A DNA stretch of 64,000 nucleotides from Parerythrobacter lutipelagi. Lineage in GTDB: Bacteria > Pseudomonadota > Alphaproteobacteria > Sphingomonadales > Sphingomonadaceae. The stretch spans positions 930,001-994,000 of the forward strand of contig NZ_SKCJ01000002.1 in the NCBI RefSeq assembly GCF_005434975.1, read 5' to 3'. The notes under the pieces are model-generated. The model ran no database searches. It was not told where the DNA came from and saw only the letters and a program-made list of their open reading frames with translations. The position numbers were made by a program, and so were the translations under genes. How positions within the stretch are numbered: the stretch's first letter is position 1; each line of letters opens with the position of its first letter. Below are positions 9,137 to 18,378 of the stretch, piece by piece.

Positions 9137-9778
9137 CTATTCGATTGCTTCGAATTCGCCGCTCGTTTCGCGAAGGTGATACAGCACCCCTTCGGAGATT
9201 GCGAAGAAGGTACCGCGCAGCTTGATCTCCCCGCGTTTGACCTTGTCCCGAACCCACGGGAACGAGCGCAGGTTTTCGAGGCTCAGACGAACTGCAGCCA
9301 GCTCCATCTCGCGCTCGGCCTCCCGGCCATCGGTGCCGTACTTTTCAGCAATCGGCTCTCGAACACCGTCAAGCAGGTGTATCCACTGCGACACGAACCC
9401 GCCATCGCCCAGAGCATTGCCGTGAAATTCGCGGGTCAGTGCCGCTTTACAGCCGCCGCACATCCCGTGTCCCATGACGACAATCTGTTTTACTTTGAGA
9501 AATTGAACCGCAAACTCGATTGCCGCCGAAACACCATGCTGCCCGGGACTGTCTTCGAACGGGGGGACCAGAGCCGCAACATTGCGCACGACGAAGATCT
9601 CGCCCGGGTCGACGTCGAAAATCTGGGCCGGATCGACCCGGCTGTCGCTGCAGCCGATAATCATCAGCTTTGGCTGCTGGCCGTCGGCCACCAGATGGTC
9701 GTATCTTGCTTTCTGGCGAGAATAGCCTTCACGGCGAAATCGCCGGTAACCCTCGAGCAATTGGGCGAATTCAGGCAC
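9137..9778 (-). CDS. Beta-class carbonic anhydrase
   Basis: Interconverts CO2 and bicarbonate. The 213-residue protein has the beta-class zinc ligands Cys43 (IIGCSDSRVDP, with the Asp45/Arg47 dyad), His104 and Cys107 (VMGHGMCGGC). The preferred start is GTG at 9778: it overlaps the final base of the preceding stop (TAGTG) and gives the usual VPEFAQLLEGYRRF N-terminus. It follows sbtA and the PII-like gene with no gap, so bicarbonate uptake, its regulation and CO2/HCO3- exchange appear to be one unit. A cytoplasmic location is expected; no signal peptide is present. Confidence 0.96.
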   Translation of the reverse strand: MPEFAQLLEGYRRFRREGYSRQKARYDHLVADGQQPKLMIIGCSDSRVDPAQIFDVDPGEIFVVRNVAALVPPFEDSPGQHGVSAAIEFAVQFLKVKQIVVMGHGMCGGCKAALTREFHGNALGDGGFVSQWIHLLDGVREPIAEKYGTDGREAEREMELAAVRLSLENLRSFPWVRDKVKRGEIKLRGTFFAISEGVLYHLRETSGEFEAIE

Positions 9779-10086
9779 TAGAAACGCTCCCCCCGGATGA
9801 CCTCGACATTCCACATTGTCAGCAACAGCCCATGTGAGGTGAGGATTGGGGACAGAGCCTCGGCAAGCGCGGATGCATTATCCTCCGATGCGATTGTGAC
9901 GATCAGGTTCTTGTCAGTTCCCATCACCCGTTCTTCGCGCCAGCGCCCTTCGCGCCCTTTGCCGGATGTGACCGGCAAGACCGTCCATCCTGTTATGCCG
10001 ACCGTGTCGATTATCGCAGTCACGCGCTTGACCTGTGCCTGGTCGGCGAGAATCTCGATGCGTTTGCGGATCACGGTCTCAATCAT
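9778..10086 (-). CDS. sbtB: PII-like regulator of SbtA (SbtB/CPII type)
   Basis: A 102-residue small alpha/beta protein with the ferredoxin-like beta-alpha-beta layout of PII signalling proteins, including a T-loop region (about residues 36-58, around TSGKGREGRW). In cyanobacteria SbtB binds adenine nucleotides, including cAMP and AMP, and controls the bicarbonate transporter SbtA. The gene overlaps the sbtA stop by ATGA and is followed directly by carbonic anhydrase, which is the main reason to call SbtB/CPII rather than a generic PII or cation-tolerance protein. It lacks the C-terminal Cys-containing R-loop seen in some cyanobacterial SbtB proteins and ends in GERF. Confidence 0.82.
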   Translation of the reverse strand: MIETVIRKRIEILADQAQVKRVTAIIDTVGITGWTVLPVTSGKGREGRWREERVMGTDKNLIVTIASEDNASALAEALSPILTSHGLLLTMWNVEVIRGERF

Positions 10087-11066
10087 GGGGATACAGCTCC
10101 CGAGCCGCTCAGTGTGGCCGCGAGGGCACCGATCAGCCCGATATTCACGAGGACATTGAAGGGAAATGTTATGCTGAGTGACATGGTAAGATAGATCCCA
10201 GGATCAGCTTCCGGCATGGCTAGCCGCATGGCGGCCGGCACAGCGATGTAGCTGGCGCTGGCACACAGCACGCCCAATGCTGCGGCAGACCCCACATCCA
10301 GCCCGATACCCACGCCGAGGGCAGTGCCGATCGCTCCGTTGATAAGCGGCAGGACCAGCGCAATTGCGACAAGCCGCCACGTAAGTGAGCGAGCATCGAG
10401 AATGCGCCGTGCGGCAATCAAGCCCATATCGAGCAGGAACAGGCAGAGAATGCCTTTGAACAGGCCGTCGAAGAAAGGTTTGACGTCGGAAAAGCCTGAC
10501 GGCCCCGCAATCATGCCGATTGCAAATGCGCCCAACAAAAGCACAACGGATGGATTCAGCAGCACCTCGTGGAGCAGCTCTTTCTTGCTCTGGCCGCCAT
10601 CCGAACCCAGTCCGCGTGCCAGCAACAGGCCGGCCAGAATGGCAGGGCTTTCCATCGAAGCCATGACCGCCACCATATAGCCTTGCGGCGGATTGCCCTG
10701 GATGGTGTAAATCTCGACCGCAGTGACGAAAGTGACGACACTGATCGACCCGTAGTGGGCGGCAACGGCACCTGCGTTAAGACGATCAAGCCTGCCGAAA
10801 CCCTTGAGGACCCAGAAGGCGTAAATCGGCATGATGAACCCGGCTGCGATCCCTGCGGCCAATGCGGCGAGGACCGTGCCATCAAGGCCTGATTCGGCGA
10901 CTTCGATGCCGCCTTTCAGGCCGATGGCAGCCATCAGGTAAAGCGACATTCCTTTGGCTATCGCTTCGGGAATTTCCAGATCGGAACGAGCGAATGCTGC
11001 CAGCAACCCAAGTACGAAGAACAATATGACCGGGGAAGTCAGCGCCTGGATGCCCATTGTGTCCAT
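10083..11066 (-). CDS. sbtA: SbtA-type sodium-dependent bicarbonate transporter
   Basis: A 327-residue polytopic inner-membrane protein with about ten hydrophobic helices. Recognisable SbtA features include LTSPVILFFVLGLLAAF at the N-terminus, AAHYGSISVVTFVTA in the middle and CASASYIAVPAAMR near the C-terminus; these Ser/Ala-rich loops line the substrate site in the known SbtA fold. It probably imports HCO3- with Na+. It is first gene of a leftward run sbtA-sbtB-carbonic anhydrase, with ATGA and TAGTG overlaps. The divergent spacer to lipA is only about 80 bases. A second in-frame ATG three codons in makes the exact start uncertain by that amount. Confidence 0.92.
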   Translation of the reverse strand: MDTMGIQALTSPVILFFVLGLLAAFARSDLEIPEAIAKGMSLYLMAAIGLKGGIEVAESGLDGTVLAALAAGIAAGFIMPIYAFWVLKGFGRLDRLNAGAVAAHYGSISVVTFVTAVEIYTIQGNPPQGYMVAVMASMESPAILAGLLLARGLGSDGGQSKKELLHEVLLNPSVVLLLGAFAIGMIAGPSGFSDVKPFFDGLFKGILCLFLLDMGLIAARRILDARSLTWRLVAIALVLPLINGAIGTALGVGIGLDVGSAAALGVLCASASYIAVPAAMRLAMPEADPGIYLTMSLSITFPFNVLVNIGLIGALAATLSGSGAVSP

Positions 11067-11148
11067 ATCGGGCGCTTATGTCAGCATGGTGGCAAGGGCA
11101 AGTATGGCCATTGCGGTTATCCGGCCCTTTCCCTAAATGGGCGGCGCA

Positions 11149-12102
11149 ATGAACGATATCTCCAACGCTCCGAAACCCGAAGGCGAGCGGCCAATCCGCC
11201 AACGCAAGCCCGATTGGATCAGGGTCAAAGCTCCTGTAAGCAAAGGCTATCACGAGACGCGCAAGCTTATGCGTGATCTCAAACTGAACACGGTTTGCGA
11301 AGAGGCTGCTTGTCCCAATATTGGCGAATGCTGGGACAAGAAACACGCCACGGTCATGATCCTGGGCGATGTGTGCACGCGTGCCTGTGCATTCTGCAAC
11401 GTAAAGACCGGCATGCCTCGAATTGTTGATCCGATGGAGCCGGAGAACGTCGCGATCGCAGCTGGCCAGATGGGTTTGCAGCACATCGTGATTACCAGCG
11501 TCGATCGCGATGACTTGCCCGACGGCGGGGCAGGGCAGTTTGTCAAGGTAATCAAGGCCTTGCGCCGGGAAACGCCTGATACGACAATCGAAATCCTCAC
11601 GCCTGACTTTCGCGGGAAAATGCGTCCGGCGGTGGAGGCGATCTGCGAAGCCGGTCCCGATGTGTACAACCACAATCTGGAAACCGTGCCGCGCCTCTAT
11701 CCTACGATCCGTCCCGGTGCGCGTTACTATGCATCGCTGCGCTTGCTCGAAGAGGTGAAGTCGCACGATCCGATGATCTTCACGAAGTCGGGTATCATGC
11801 TGGGCCTCGGGGAACAGCGGCTAGAAGTGCATCAGGTGATGGACGACATGCGCTGCGCGGATGTCGATTTCATGACGATGGGGCAGTATCTGCAGCCCAC
11901 TCCCAAGCACGCGCATGTCGAAGACTTTGTCACGCCCAAGGCGTTTGCTGCCTACGGCTCGATCGCGCGGGCAAAGGGTTTTCTGCAAGTGGCGTCGAGC
12001 CCGCTGACCCGTTCGAGTTATCACGCGGGCGATGATTTCGCTGAAATGAAGGTCGCGCGCGAAGCGAAATTGGGGAAGGCGCGGCAAACGGAGAAAGCCT
12101 GA
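11149..12102 (+). CDS. lipA: Lipoyl synthase
   Basis: A radical SAM enzyme that inserts two sulfurs into octanoyl groups on lipoyl domains, such as that of the PDH E2 encoded at 41 kb. The 317-residue protein carries both iron-sulfur sites: the auxiliary cluster Cys50, Cys55 and Cys61 ([12 protein letters not shown]) and the radical SAM CxxxCxxC at Cys76, Cys80 and Cys83. The conserved C-terminal RSSYH supplies the serine ligand to the auxiliary cluster. The ATG at 11149 is used; an in-frame ATG at 11137 would add only four residues. The stop overlaps the start of ratA by one base (TGATG). Confidence 0.98.
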   Translation: MNDISNAPKPEGERPIRQRKPDWIRVKAPVSKGYHETRKLMRDLKLNTVCEEAACPNIGECWDKKHATVMILGDVCTRACAFCNVKTGMPRIVDPMEPENVAIAAGQMGLQHIVITSVDRDDLPDGGAGQFVKVIKALRRETPDTTIEILTPDFRGKMRPAVEAICEAGPDVYNHNLETVPRLYPTIRPGARYYASLRLLEEVKSHDPMIFTKSGIMLGLGEQRLEVHQVMDDMRCADVDFMTMGQYLQPTPKHAHVEDFVTPKAFAAYGSIARAKGFLQVASSPLTRSSYHAGDDFAEMKVAREAKLGKARQTEKA

Positions 12103-12563
12103 TGCCGCTGATCCGGGAAAGCCGCCGGCTGCCTTATTCTGCCGAGCAAATATTCGACCTTGTGGCCGATGTCGCGAGCTATCCCGAGTTTTTGCCGTGG
12201 GTCGTCGCAACAAGGGTGCGCTCCGATTCCGAGAGTGAGATGATCGCCGACATGGTCGTTGGCTTTCGCTCGCTTCGTGAACGATTCACGTCCCGGGTGG
12301 AAAAAGACCGGCCGACGAAGATTGTTGTTCATTACATCAACGGCCCCATGCGCAATCTCGACAACAGCTGGTTGATCGATCCGATTGGCGAGAATGAATG
12401 CAAGGTCGATTTCTGTGTCGATTTCACCTTCAAAAGCAAAATGTTTGAAGCTCTTGCCGGGCAATATGTCGATCGCGCGTTTCGCAAACTGATGGGCGCA
12501 TTCGAGGAACGAGCCGCAGATCTTTACGGCAGCAACAGCTCCAGTGCGACCAGCGCGGCCTGA
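12102..12563 (+). CDS. ratA: RatA/Coq10-family START-like protein
   Basis: A 153-residue SRPBCC/polyketide-cyclase fold protein. It has the family N-terminus ESRRLPYSAEQIFDLVADV, the central YPEFLPWV, and the C-terminal helix FEALAGQYVDRAFRKLMGAF. Alphaproteobacterial members are regarded as Coq10-like ubiquinone-binding chaperones; the E. coli homologue RatA has been described as a ribosome-association toxin, so the function here is open. It is translationally coupled to lipA (1-base overlap). Its last 40 bases overlap the end of the convergent cinA gene, so the two transcripts must be antisense to each other there. Confidence 0.9.
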   Translation: MPLIRESRRLPYSAEQIFDLVADVASYPEFLPWVVATRVRSDSESEMIADMVVGFRSLRERFTSRVEKDRPTKIVVHYINGPMRNLDNSWLIDPIGENECKVDFCVDFTFKSKMFEALAGQYVDRAFRKLMGAFEERAADLYGSNSSSATSAA

Positions 12564-13024
12564 CGGCGGATTTCTGCACGCCCAAGGTCGCCGAAACGCT
12601 TCAGGTCGCCTTCCTGCTCACTGTCCTCGCCTTTGATGGCGCGGGCGAATACGACCGTTCCCACCGGCTTCAAATCTGTTCCGCCGCTTGGTCCGGCAAC
12701 TCCGCTCACCGCAACCGCAACATCGGCGTTGCTGTTTGCCAGTGCACCCTGAGCCATGGCCCAGGCGCAGGCGATCGATACCGCGCCGAACGTCTCGATG
12801 ATGTCTCTTGCGACATTGAGACATTCCATCTTGGCTTCGTTGGAATATGTGACAAATGCACGGTCGAGGACCGCCGATGAACCCGGAATTTCCGTCAAGG
12901 CAGCGGCGACCAATCCACCTGTGCAGCTCTCTGCCACAGTGATCTTGCGCCCGATTGCAGCATTCTCTTCGACAACTTGCTTGGCGAGCGCAACAATGTC
13001 CGGCGGAAGAATTCCGTCAGTCAT
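12524..13024 (-). CDS. CinA-family nicotinamide-nucleotide amidohydrolase
   Basis: A 166-residue stand-alone CinA C-terminal domain of the PncC type, which deamidates nicotinamide mononucleotide in NAD salvage. Diagnostic segments are KITVAESCTGGLVAAALTE with the catalytic serine, SSAVLDRAFVTYSNEAK, and the glycine-rich AVSGVAGPSGGTDLKPVGTV. The N-terminal molybdopterin-like domain of full CinA is absent, as is usual for PncC. The start overlaps the stop of the upstream secreted protein by ATGA. The 3' end overlaps ratA by 40 bases. Confidence 0.93.
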   Translation of the reverse strand: MTDGILPPDIVALAKQVVEENAAIGRKITVAESCTGGLVAAALTEIPGSSAVLDRAFVTYSNEAKMECLNVARDIIETFGAVSIACAWAMAQGALANSNADVAVAVSGVAGPSGGTDLKPVGTVVFARAIKGEDSEQEGDLKRFGDLGRAEIRRQAALVALELLLP

Positions 13025-13551
13025 TCTGAATCCAATTTGCAGACATTCGGCTGTTTCGCGTCAGTCATGGCAAACAGAAACGAAACAAGGTCGCCGGTGT
13101 TCTGCGGCGGCAATGGCGCGAGAAGCTCCATGCCCCGTTCGATCTTCGTGCAGTCTTTCGGCTTAATCTCAGCGCTGACCTTCTGCATGATAATTGCGTC
13201 TACGAATGGGCGCAGGGCGGTCTCAGGCAGCGATTGAATCAATTCGACCGAACTCCCGGCGTCGTCTCCGGCAAACTGGCTTAGCAATCGCATTGCACCT
13301 GGCCAGGCATTGTCTTGCAGTGAGACATAACGATCGGCAAATGCAGCTCCGGAGGCAGCCAGATAACCATCATCCGCTAGCTCCTGAGCGCACCGGGTTT
13401 GCGCAGCCTGAGTGATCAACGGCATCGCATAGATGACGGCGTCCGAAACATCTTCCTGCGGCAGGCAAGCTTGTGCCGATGCAGCCACAGGCTGCGCAAG
13501 CGCTGCAAGAGCAACGGCCGCTCCGGCAAGTCGTCCAAAGTTTCTCGACAT
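13021..13551 (-). CDS. Secreted four-cysteine protein, function unknown
   Basis: A 176-residue protein with an N-terminal signal peptide and a probable cleavage site after VAASAQA (about residue 27). Four cysteines remain in the mature part (Cys29, Cys54, Cys134, Cys171), consistent with two periplasmic disulfides. The rest is predicted helical with no motif I recognise. It lies 2 bases after the ispDF stop and overlaps the cinA start (ATGA), so it is the middle gene of an ispDF-hypothetical-cinA operon. Nothing in the sequence links it to isoprenoid or NAD metabolism. Confidence 0.7.
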   Translation of the reverse strand: MSRNFGRLAGAAVALAALAQPVAASAQACLPQEDVSDAVIYAMPLITQAAQTRCAQELADDGYLAASGAAFADRYVSLQDNAWPGAMRLLSQFAGDDAGSSVELIQSLPETALRPFVDAIIMQKVSAEIKPKDCTKIERGMELLAPLPPQNTGDLVSFLFAMTDAKQPNVCKLDSE

Positions 13552-13553
13552 GG

Positions 13554-14711
13554 CTATCCCTTATCCTCAGCAATCATTGTGGCGACGGCCTGTGCGGCGA
13601 TTCCTTCGCCGCGGCCCGCAAAGCCCAGCTTCTCTGTCGTCGTGGCTTTCACGCTAACCTGACTGCTATCGATTTCCAATATCTCGGCAATCCTTGCAGC
13701 CATTGAGCCTCTATGCGGTCCGATCTTAGGCTCTTCACACACCAGCGTCACGTCGACATTGCCGACCGCGTATCCACGCTCCGCCGCAAGATCGCGGGCG
13801 TGCGCCAAAAACCGATCCGACGCCGCGCCTTTCCAGCGAGCATCCGTCGGCGAGAAATGTTGGCCGATATCACCTGCGGCAACCGCGCCAAGTATTGCGT
13901 CGGTGATGGCGTGCAACCCCACGTCAGCATCACTATGCCCAATCAGTCCTTTCTCGTGATCAAGCTTTATCCCGCATAGCCAAAGCTCCTCGTCAGGTCC
14001 CAGACGGTGAACGTCGAACCCGGTTCCGATTCGTACTGGCACGTGCGTCACGGTAAAATCCTCTGCAAATGTGAGCTTTTTGAGGGCTTCGTCGCCCGCG
14101 ACCAGAGCCACTTCGTACTGCGCAGCACGCGCGACCTGTGCGTCGTCGCCAGCGCCAGATTCCTTGTCCCATGCGCGGTGCGCCGCGAGAATTTCCGCAT
14201 AGCGGAAGGCCTGCGGAGTCTGAACACGGCGCAATTCCTCGCGGTTGGCAGCACCAGCCATCATGCCGCCGGTGTCGAACGCAAGGCTGTCCACCACCGG
14301 CAGGACAGGAATTGCGCCGATATGGCTGTCGAGCGCATGGAGGAGTCGGTCGATCACGCTGCGCGGAAGGTCAGGTCGCGCAGCATCGTGAATAAGAACA
14401 CGCTCGGGCGCGCTTGCCTGAAGGGCCAACAGGCCGGCAAGCACAGACTGCTGCCGCGTCAGACCGCCTTTGGCCAGCGTTGCGCACGCAAACTCTGCAA
14501 TGATCTGCTGGGCTGCCTGATCCTGAGGCGAGGGCACAACGACGATGATCGGATCGGCGCCTGCGTCAGCCAAGCTCTTGAGCGAATGGGACAGGACCGG
14601 CTTGCCGCGCCAGTTGGCAAACTGTTTGGGTACCGATTGTCCGGCGCGCAATCCCTGACCACCTGCGACGATGACTGCGCTGAACTGGGTTTGTGACGGA
14701 TCGTCGCTCAT
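13554..14711 (-). CDS. ispDF: Bifunctional IspD/IspF of the MEP isoprenoid pathway
   Basis: A fused enzyme of 385 residues. The N-terminal cytidylyltransferase (about 1-225) makes CDP-methylerythritol and shows [27 protein letters not shown] and the late FKVTHVPVR-like junction. The C-terminal IspF domain (about 228-385) cyclises the phosphorylated product to MEcPP, with metal ligands in GFDVHRL and [15 protein letters not shown] and [15 protein letters not shown] near the end. The fusion is common in alphaproteobacteria. The gene is divergent from dusB with a 78-base spacer holding both promoters. All three MEP-pathway signature motifs look intact. Confidence 0.97.
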   Translation of the reverse strand: MSDDPSQTQFSAVIVAGGQGLRAGQSVPKQFANWRGKPVLSHSLKSLADAGADPIIVVVPSPQDQAAQQIIAEFACATLAKGGLTRQQSVLAGLLALQASAPERVLIHDAARPDLPRSVIDRLLHALDSHIGAIPVLPVVDSLAFDTGGMMAGAANREELRRVQTPQAFRYAEILAAHRAWDKESGAGDDAQVARAAQYEVALVAGDEALKKLTFAEDFTVTHVPVRIGTGFDVHRLGPDEELWLCGIKLDHEKGLIGHSDADVGLHAITDAILGAVAAGDIGQHFSPTDARWKGAASDRFLAHARDLAAERGYAVGNVDVTLVCEEPKIGPHRGSMAARIAEILEIDSSQVSVKATTTEKLGFAGRGEGIAAQAVATMIAEDKG

Positions 14712-14789
14712 GCTCGCGCCGCGCTAGCGCCTTGCGCCATGCCCTGCAATCCGATAAGCGCTGCCCAAATTTTAGGCACTAGCAATTCC

Positions 14790-15806
14790 ATGAGCATTCT
14801 CCCTTCTCCACCACCAATCGCGCCGATCGATATCGGACCGGTCCGGGTCGCGTCACCTGTCGTGCTGGCCCCGATGACCGGCGTCACTGATCGGCCATTC
14901 CGCACTCTGGTCCGCCGCTATGGTTCGGGCCTTAATGTGACGGAGATGATCGCCAGCGAGGCTGCCATCCGCGAGACCCGGCAGAGCGTGCAGAAAGCGC
15001 AGTGGGACCGGATTGAAGAACCCGTCTCGATGCAGCTCGTCGGCTGCGATCCGGGCAGCATGGCAGAGGCCGCCAAGTTGCAGGAGGGCAATGGCGCGGC
15101 CATTATCGATATCAATTTCGGTTGTCCGGTACGCAAGGTGGTGGGTCAGTTGGCCGGTTCCGCACTGATGCGCGAAGTTCCGCTGGCCACCCGGCTGATG
15201 GAAGCGACGGTGAAAGCGGTCGGCGTGCCGGTGACCGTAAAGATGCGGATGGGGTGGGATCATGACAGCCTGAATGCGCCGGAACTCGCACGCATTGCTG
15301 AGGATCTCGGCGTCAAGATGATCACGGTGCATGGCCGCACGCGCAATCAGATGTACAAAGGCAGTGCCGACTGGTCTTTCATCCGCAAGGTGAAGGACGC
15401 GGTCTCGATCCCGGTCATCGTGAATGGCGATATCTGCACGATTGCCGATGCCGCGACGGCGTTGGAGCAATCGGGGGCGGACGGGCTGATGATCGGGCGG
15501 GGTGCCTATGGCAGACCTTGGTTGCTCGGCCAGGTCATGCATTGGTGGCAAACCGGGGAGCTCCGCGAAAGTCCGGGCTTTCGTGAGCAATACGATGTGC
15601 TGGTCGAACATTATCGCGCGATGCTCGACCATTACGGCCCGATGGTTGGCACCAAGATCGCGCGCAAGCACTTGGGGTGGTATACGAAAGGAATGCACGG
15701 TTCGGCCGAGTTCCGGAACAAAGCAAATTTTATCGACGACCCGAACGAAGTGCTGGGCGAAATCGAACGGTTTTATGAGCCGTTCGTTCATCGCAAAGCA
15801 GCGTGA
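14790..15806 (+). CDS. dusB: tRNA-dihydrouridine synthase DusB/NifR3
   Basis: A flavoenzyme of 338 residues that reduces uridine to dihydrouridine in tRNA D-loops. Family marks are [14 protein letters not shown] near the N-terminus, the FMN/tRNA site [12 protein letters not shown] with the catalytic cysteine, [13 protein letters not shown] and [16 protein letters not shown]. The ATG at 14790 gives the usual N-terminus; a longer frame upstream lacks family similarity. The gene is first in the classic alphaproteobacterial order nifR3-ntrB-ntrC-ntrY-ntrX. Its TGA overlaps the GTG start of ntrB (GTGA). Confidence 0.96.
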   Translation: MSILPSPPPIAPIDIGPVRVASPVVLAPMTGVTDRPFRTLVRRYGSGLNVTEMIASEAAIRETRQSVQKAQWDRIEEPVSMQLVGCDPGSMAEAAKLQEGNGAAIIDINFGCPVRKVVGQLAGSALMREVPLATRLMEATVKAVGVPVTVKMRMGWDHDSLNAPELARIAEDLGVKMITVHGRTRNQMYKGSADWSFIRKVKDAVSIPVIVNGDICTIADAATALEQSGADGLMIGRGAYGRPWLLGQVMHWWQTGELRESPGFREQYDVLVEHYRAMLDHYGPMVGTKIARKHLGWYTKGMHGSAEFRNKANFIDDPNEVLGEIERFYEPFVHRKAA

Positions 15807-16888
15807 CGCTCCCCTCGGCGGCCCCGGACCCCCGGGCGCAGATTTCCGGCCTCGTTTTCGCGCTTCTGTTGCTTGATCCCGATTTCAGGATTGTCGAAGT
15901 TAATCCGGCTGCCGAGGACCTCTTGGGTCAAAGCGCGAAACGCTTGGTTGGCAACACTTTTTTCGATGTGATTGACCTTGGGGAAAGCGGAGTTGAGGAA
16001 CGCCTGGATCGCGATCAGGCCCAGCTTGTCGCTCGCGGCATTTCAGTTCGGATTGCGAGGCAGGAGCGGAGGGTGAATTTAACGATGAGCCCCTTGCCGA
16101 CGCACCCCGGGTGGCGGGTGCTGACTTTGACCGATGCCGGTCAAGCGGACATGGCTGGAGATTCCGGGCCTGATGCTTCGCTAAAGGCACCGGCAATCCT
16201 GGCTCATGAGATCAAAAATCCGCTGGCTGCCATTCGCGGGGCAAGTCAGTTGATCGCGCGAAAGCTAGAACAGGGGGATCATGGCCTGACTCAGCTGATC
16301 TCCTCCGAAGTGGACCGCATTGCTCGCCTGATCGATCGGATGCAGGAACTCGGAAGCAAGACGCGCGAACCGGTCGGCCCCGTCAATTTGCACGAATCAA
16401 TTCGCAAGGCGATTGCGACGGTGCGCACAGGTGCCGCTTCACACGTCGCATTTGTTGAAGAATTTGACCCATCGCTCCCGCCGGTCCTCGCCAACAGGGA
16501 CCTGCTCGAACAGGTGCTGATCAATCTTCTCACCAATGCAGTCGATGCGTGCAAGGACGCTGCGGAGCCGGAAGTTTCAGTCCGGACACGTTTCGTAAGC
16601 GGGCTGGCTGCCAATGTCTTGCGACTGGGTTCAGCGTTGCGTCTGCCAATCGAGGTTTCCGTGGCGGACACTGGCCCCGGGATCGCCCCGCAACTTTCGG
16701 ACCATGTCTTCGAACCATTCGTAACCAGCAAGAAGAACGGGCAGGGACTTGGTCTTGCGTTGGTCAAGAAGATGGTGGGGGATATGAATGGCAGGGTGAG
16801 CTATCGGCGGGATAGCCGTAGCGAATTGACCATTTTCAAAGTCCATCTGGCGATGTCGGACATCAGGCAGGAGGCATTGGATGAGTAA
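15803..16888 (+). CDS. ntrB: Nitrogen-regulation sensor kinase NtrB
   Basis: A soluble 361-residue histidine kinase. An N-terminal PAS domain (about 12-110) precedes the phosphorylated His135 in [13 protein letters not shown]. The ATP-binding lobe has [12 protein letters not shown] (N box), [10 protein letters not shown] (G1) and [13 protein letters not shown] (G2). In characterised systems NtrB phosphorylates NtrC under nitrogen limitation and is inhibited by unmodified PII (GlnB); no glnB lies in this window. Translation starts at GTG 15803 overlapping the dusB stop, and the stop overlaps the ntrC start by 8 bases, so the three genes are tightly coupled. Confidence 0.96.
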   Translation: MTLPSAAPDPRAQISGLVFALLLLDPDFRIVEVNPAAEDLLGQSAKRLVGNTFFDVIDLGESGVEERLDRDQAQLVARGISVRIARQERRVNLTMSPLPTHPGWRVLTLTDAGQADMAGDSGPDASLKAPAILAHEIKNPLAAIRGASQLIARKLEQGDHGLTQLISSEVDRIARLIDRMQELGSKTREPVGPVNLHESIRKAIATVRTGAASHVAFVEEFDPSLPPVLANRDLLEQVLINLLTNAVDACKDAAEPEVSVRTRFVSGLAANVLRLGSALRLPIEVSVADTGPGIAPQLSDHVFEPFVTSKKNGQGLGLALVKKMVGDMNGRVSYRRDSRSELTIFKVHLAMSDIRQEALDE

Positions 16889-18293
16889 ATCGATACTTTT
16901 GGTCGAGGATGATGCTGCCATTGCGACCGTAGTCAGAGCTGCACTTGAGTCTGACGGCTTCGAGGTCACTTGTTGCGCAAGCATCGAAGCACGCGATAGA
17001 AACCTCAAAGTTTCGCAATTCGCCGTCATGCTGACCGATGTCATGCTGGAAGACGGCGACGGTATCGAAAGCCTTCCCCGGGTTTGCCAGCGGTATCCGG
17101 ATATGCCGATCATAATTCTGTCGGCTCAGAATACCCTAGACACCGCTGTGCGGGCGACGGAAACGGGCGCGTTTGAATACTTCCCGAAACCGTTCGACCT
17201 CGACGATCTGACGCGCGCAGTGTCGCAGGCGGTTGGTGCGGGTGCACAGGCTGAGACCGTCGAACGAGATGCCGGAGACGGGCTGCCGCTGGTCGGACGC
17301 AGTGCCGCCATGCAGGCGGTTTACCGGATGATTACGCGTGTCCTGCGCAACGATCTGACAGTGCTGATATTGGGAGAATCCGGTACCGGCAAGGAACTGG
17401 TTGCTGAGGCGATCCACCAATTGGGCCAGCGCAAGACCGGTCCCTTTGTCCCGGTGAATTCAGCCGCCATTCCGAGTGATCTGATTGAGAGCGAATTGTT
17501 CGGACATGAGAAAGGCGCCTTCACCGGAGCGGTGTCCCAGGCGATTGGCAAGTTCGAACAAGCCAATGGCGGCACACTGTTTTTGGACGAAATCGGCGAT
17601 ATGCCACTGGAAGCTCAGACAAGGCTATTGCGGGCCTTGCAGTCAGGCCGCATCCGGCGCGTTGGCGGGCGGCAGGAGATTGCCATCGATGTCCGCATTG
17701 TCGCTGCTACCAATCGTGACCTGAAGCCGATGATTGCGAGCGGCGCGTTCCGAGAGGATCTGTTTTACCGGCTGAATGTCGTGCCCATCCAGATGCCGCC
17801 ATTGCGCGACCGGGCAGAAGACATCGGCCCGCTTGCGCGGCATTTCCTGAAACTGGCGACTGATGAAGGCTTGCCCGCTCGGCAACTGTCCGACGACGCG
17901 GTGGCGAAACTTTCGCAGCAACCCTGGCGGGGAAATGTGCGTGAATTGCGTAACGCGATCTATCGCCTCGCGCTGTTGGCACGCGACGATGTGATCGATG
18001 CAAGCGTGACCGACGAGATCCTGGAGTATGTCGGCGACGATGTTGCGACAGCGAGCGGCAGCGGCTTTGGCTCAGCGTTGTCGAATTGGCTCTCCGATAC
18101 AACCCCGAGCCATGGATCGGTGTACCATCGCGCGCTCCACGCCTTCGAGAAACCATTGTTCGAATGGGCTCTGACTCAGACCGATGGGAATCAGCTGCGC
18201 GCCGCGTCGCTGCTCGGCATCAACCGCAACACCTTGCGCAAGAAGCTTGACGACCTGTCGATTGCACCTGACGATTTCAGCCGTCACGGCTGA
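16881..18293 (+). CDS. ntrC: Nitrogen-regulation response regulator NtrC
   Basis: A sigma54-dependent activator of 470 residues. The receiver domain has the acidic pair Glu9/Asp10 and phosphoacceptor Asp53 (MLTDVML). The AAA+ domain carries Walker A GESGTGKELVAEAI and an intact GAFTGA loop (HEKGAFTGAVSQ), needed to contact sigma54, plus Walker B GGTLFLDEIGD. A Fis-type helix-turn-helix (AASLLGINRNTLRKKL) ends the protein. It is the cognate partner of NtrB encoded immediately upstream and overlapping. The intact GAFTGA contrasts with its paralogue NtrX 3 kb downstream. Confidence 0.97.
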   Translation: MSKSILLVEDDAAIATVVRAALESDGFEVTCCASIEARDRNLKVSQFAVMLTDVMLEDGDGIESLPRVCQRYPDMPIIILSAQNTLDTAVRATETGAFEYFPKPFDLDDLTRAVSQAVGAGAQAETVERDAGDGLPLVGRSAAMQAVYRMITRVLRNDLTVLILGESGTGKELVAEAIHQLGQRKTGPFVPVNSAAIPSDLIESELFGHEKGAFTGAVSQAIGKFEQANGGTLFLDEIGDMPLEAQTRLLRALQSGRIRRVGGRQEIAIDVRIVAATNRDLKPMIASGAFREDLFYRLNVVPIQMPPLRDRAEDIGPLARHFLKLATDEGLPARQLSDDAVAKLSQQPWRGNVRELRNAIYRLALLARDDVIDASVTDEILEYVGDDVATASGSGFGSALSNWLSDTTPSHGSVYHRALHAFEKPLFEWALTQTDGNQLRAASLLGINRNTLRKKLDDLSIAPDDFSRHG

Positions 18294-18378
18294 CCGCGCA
18301 GGACCTGACGCTGGTCTGACACGCTTGGACGAAAAAGCGCTTGCAAAAATGCAACAGTGCCGTTGTAAGATGGCAACT

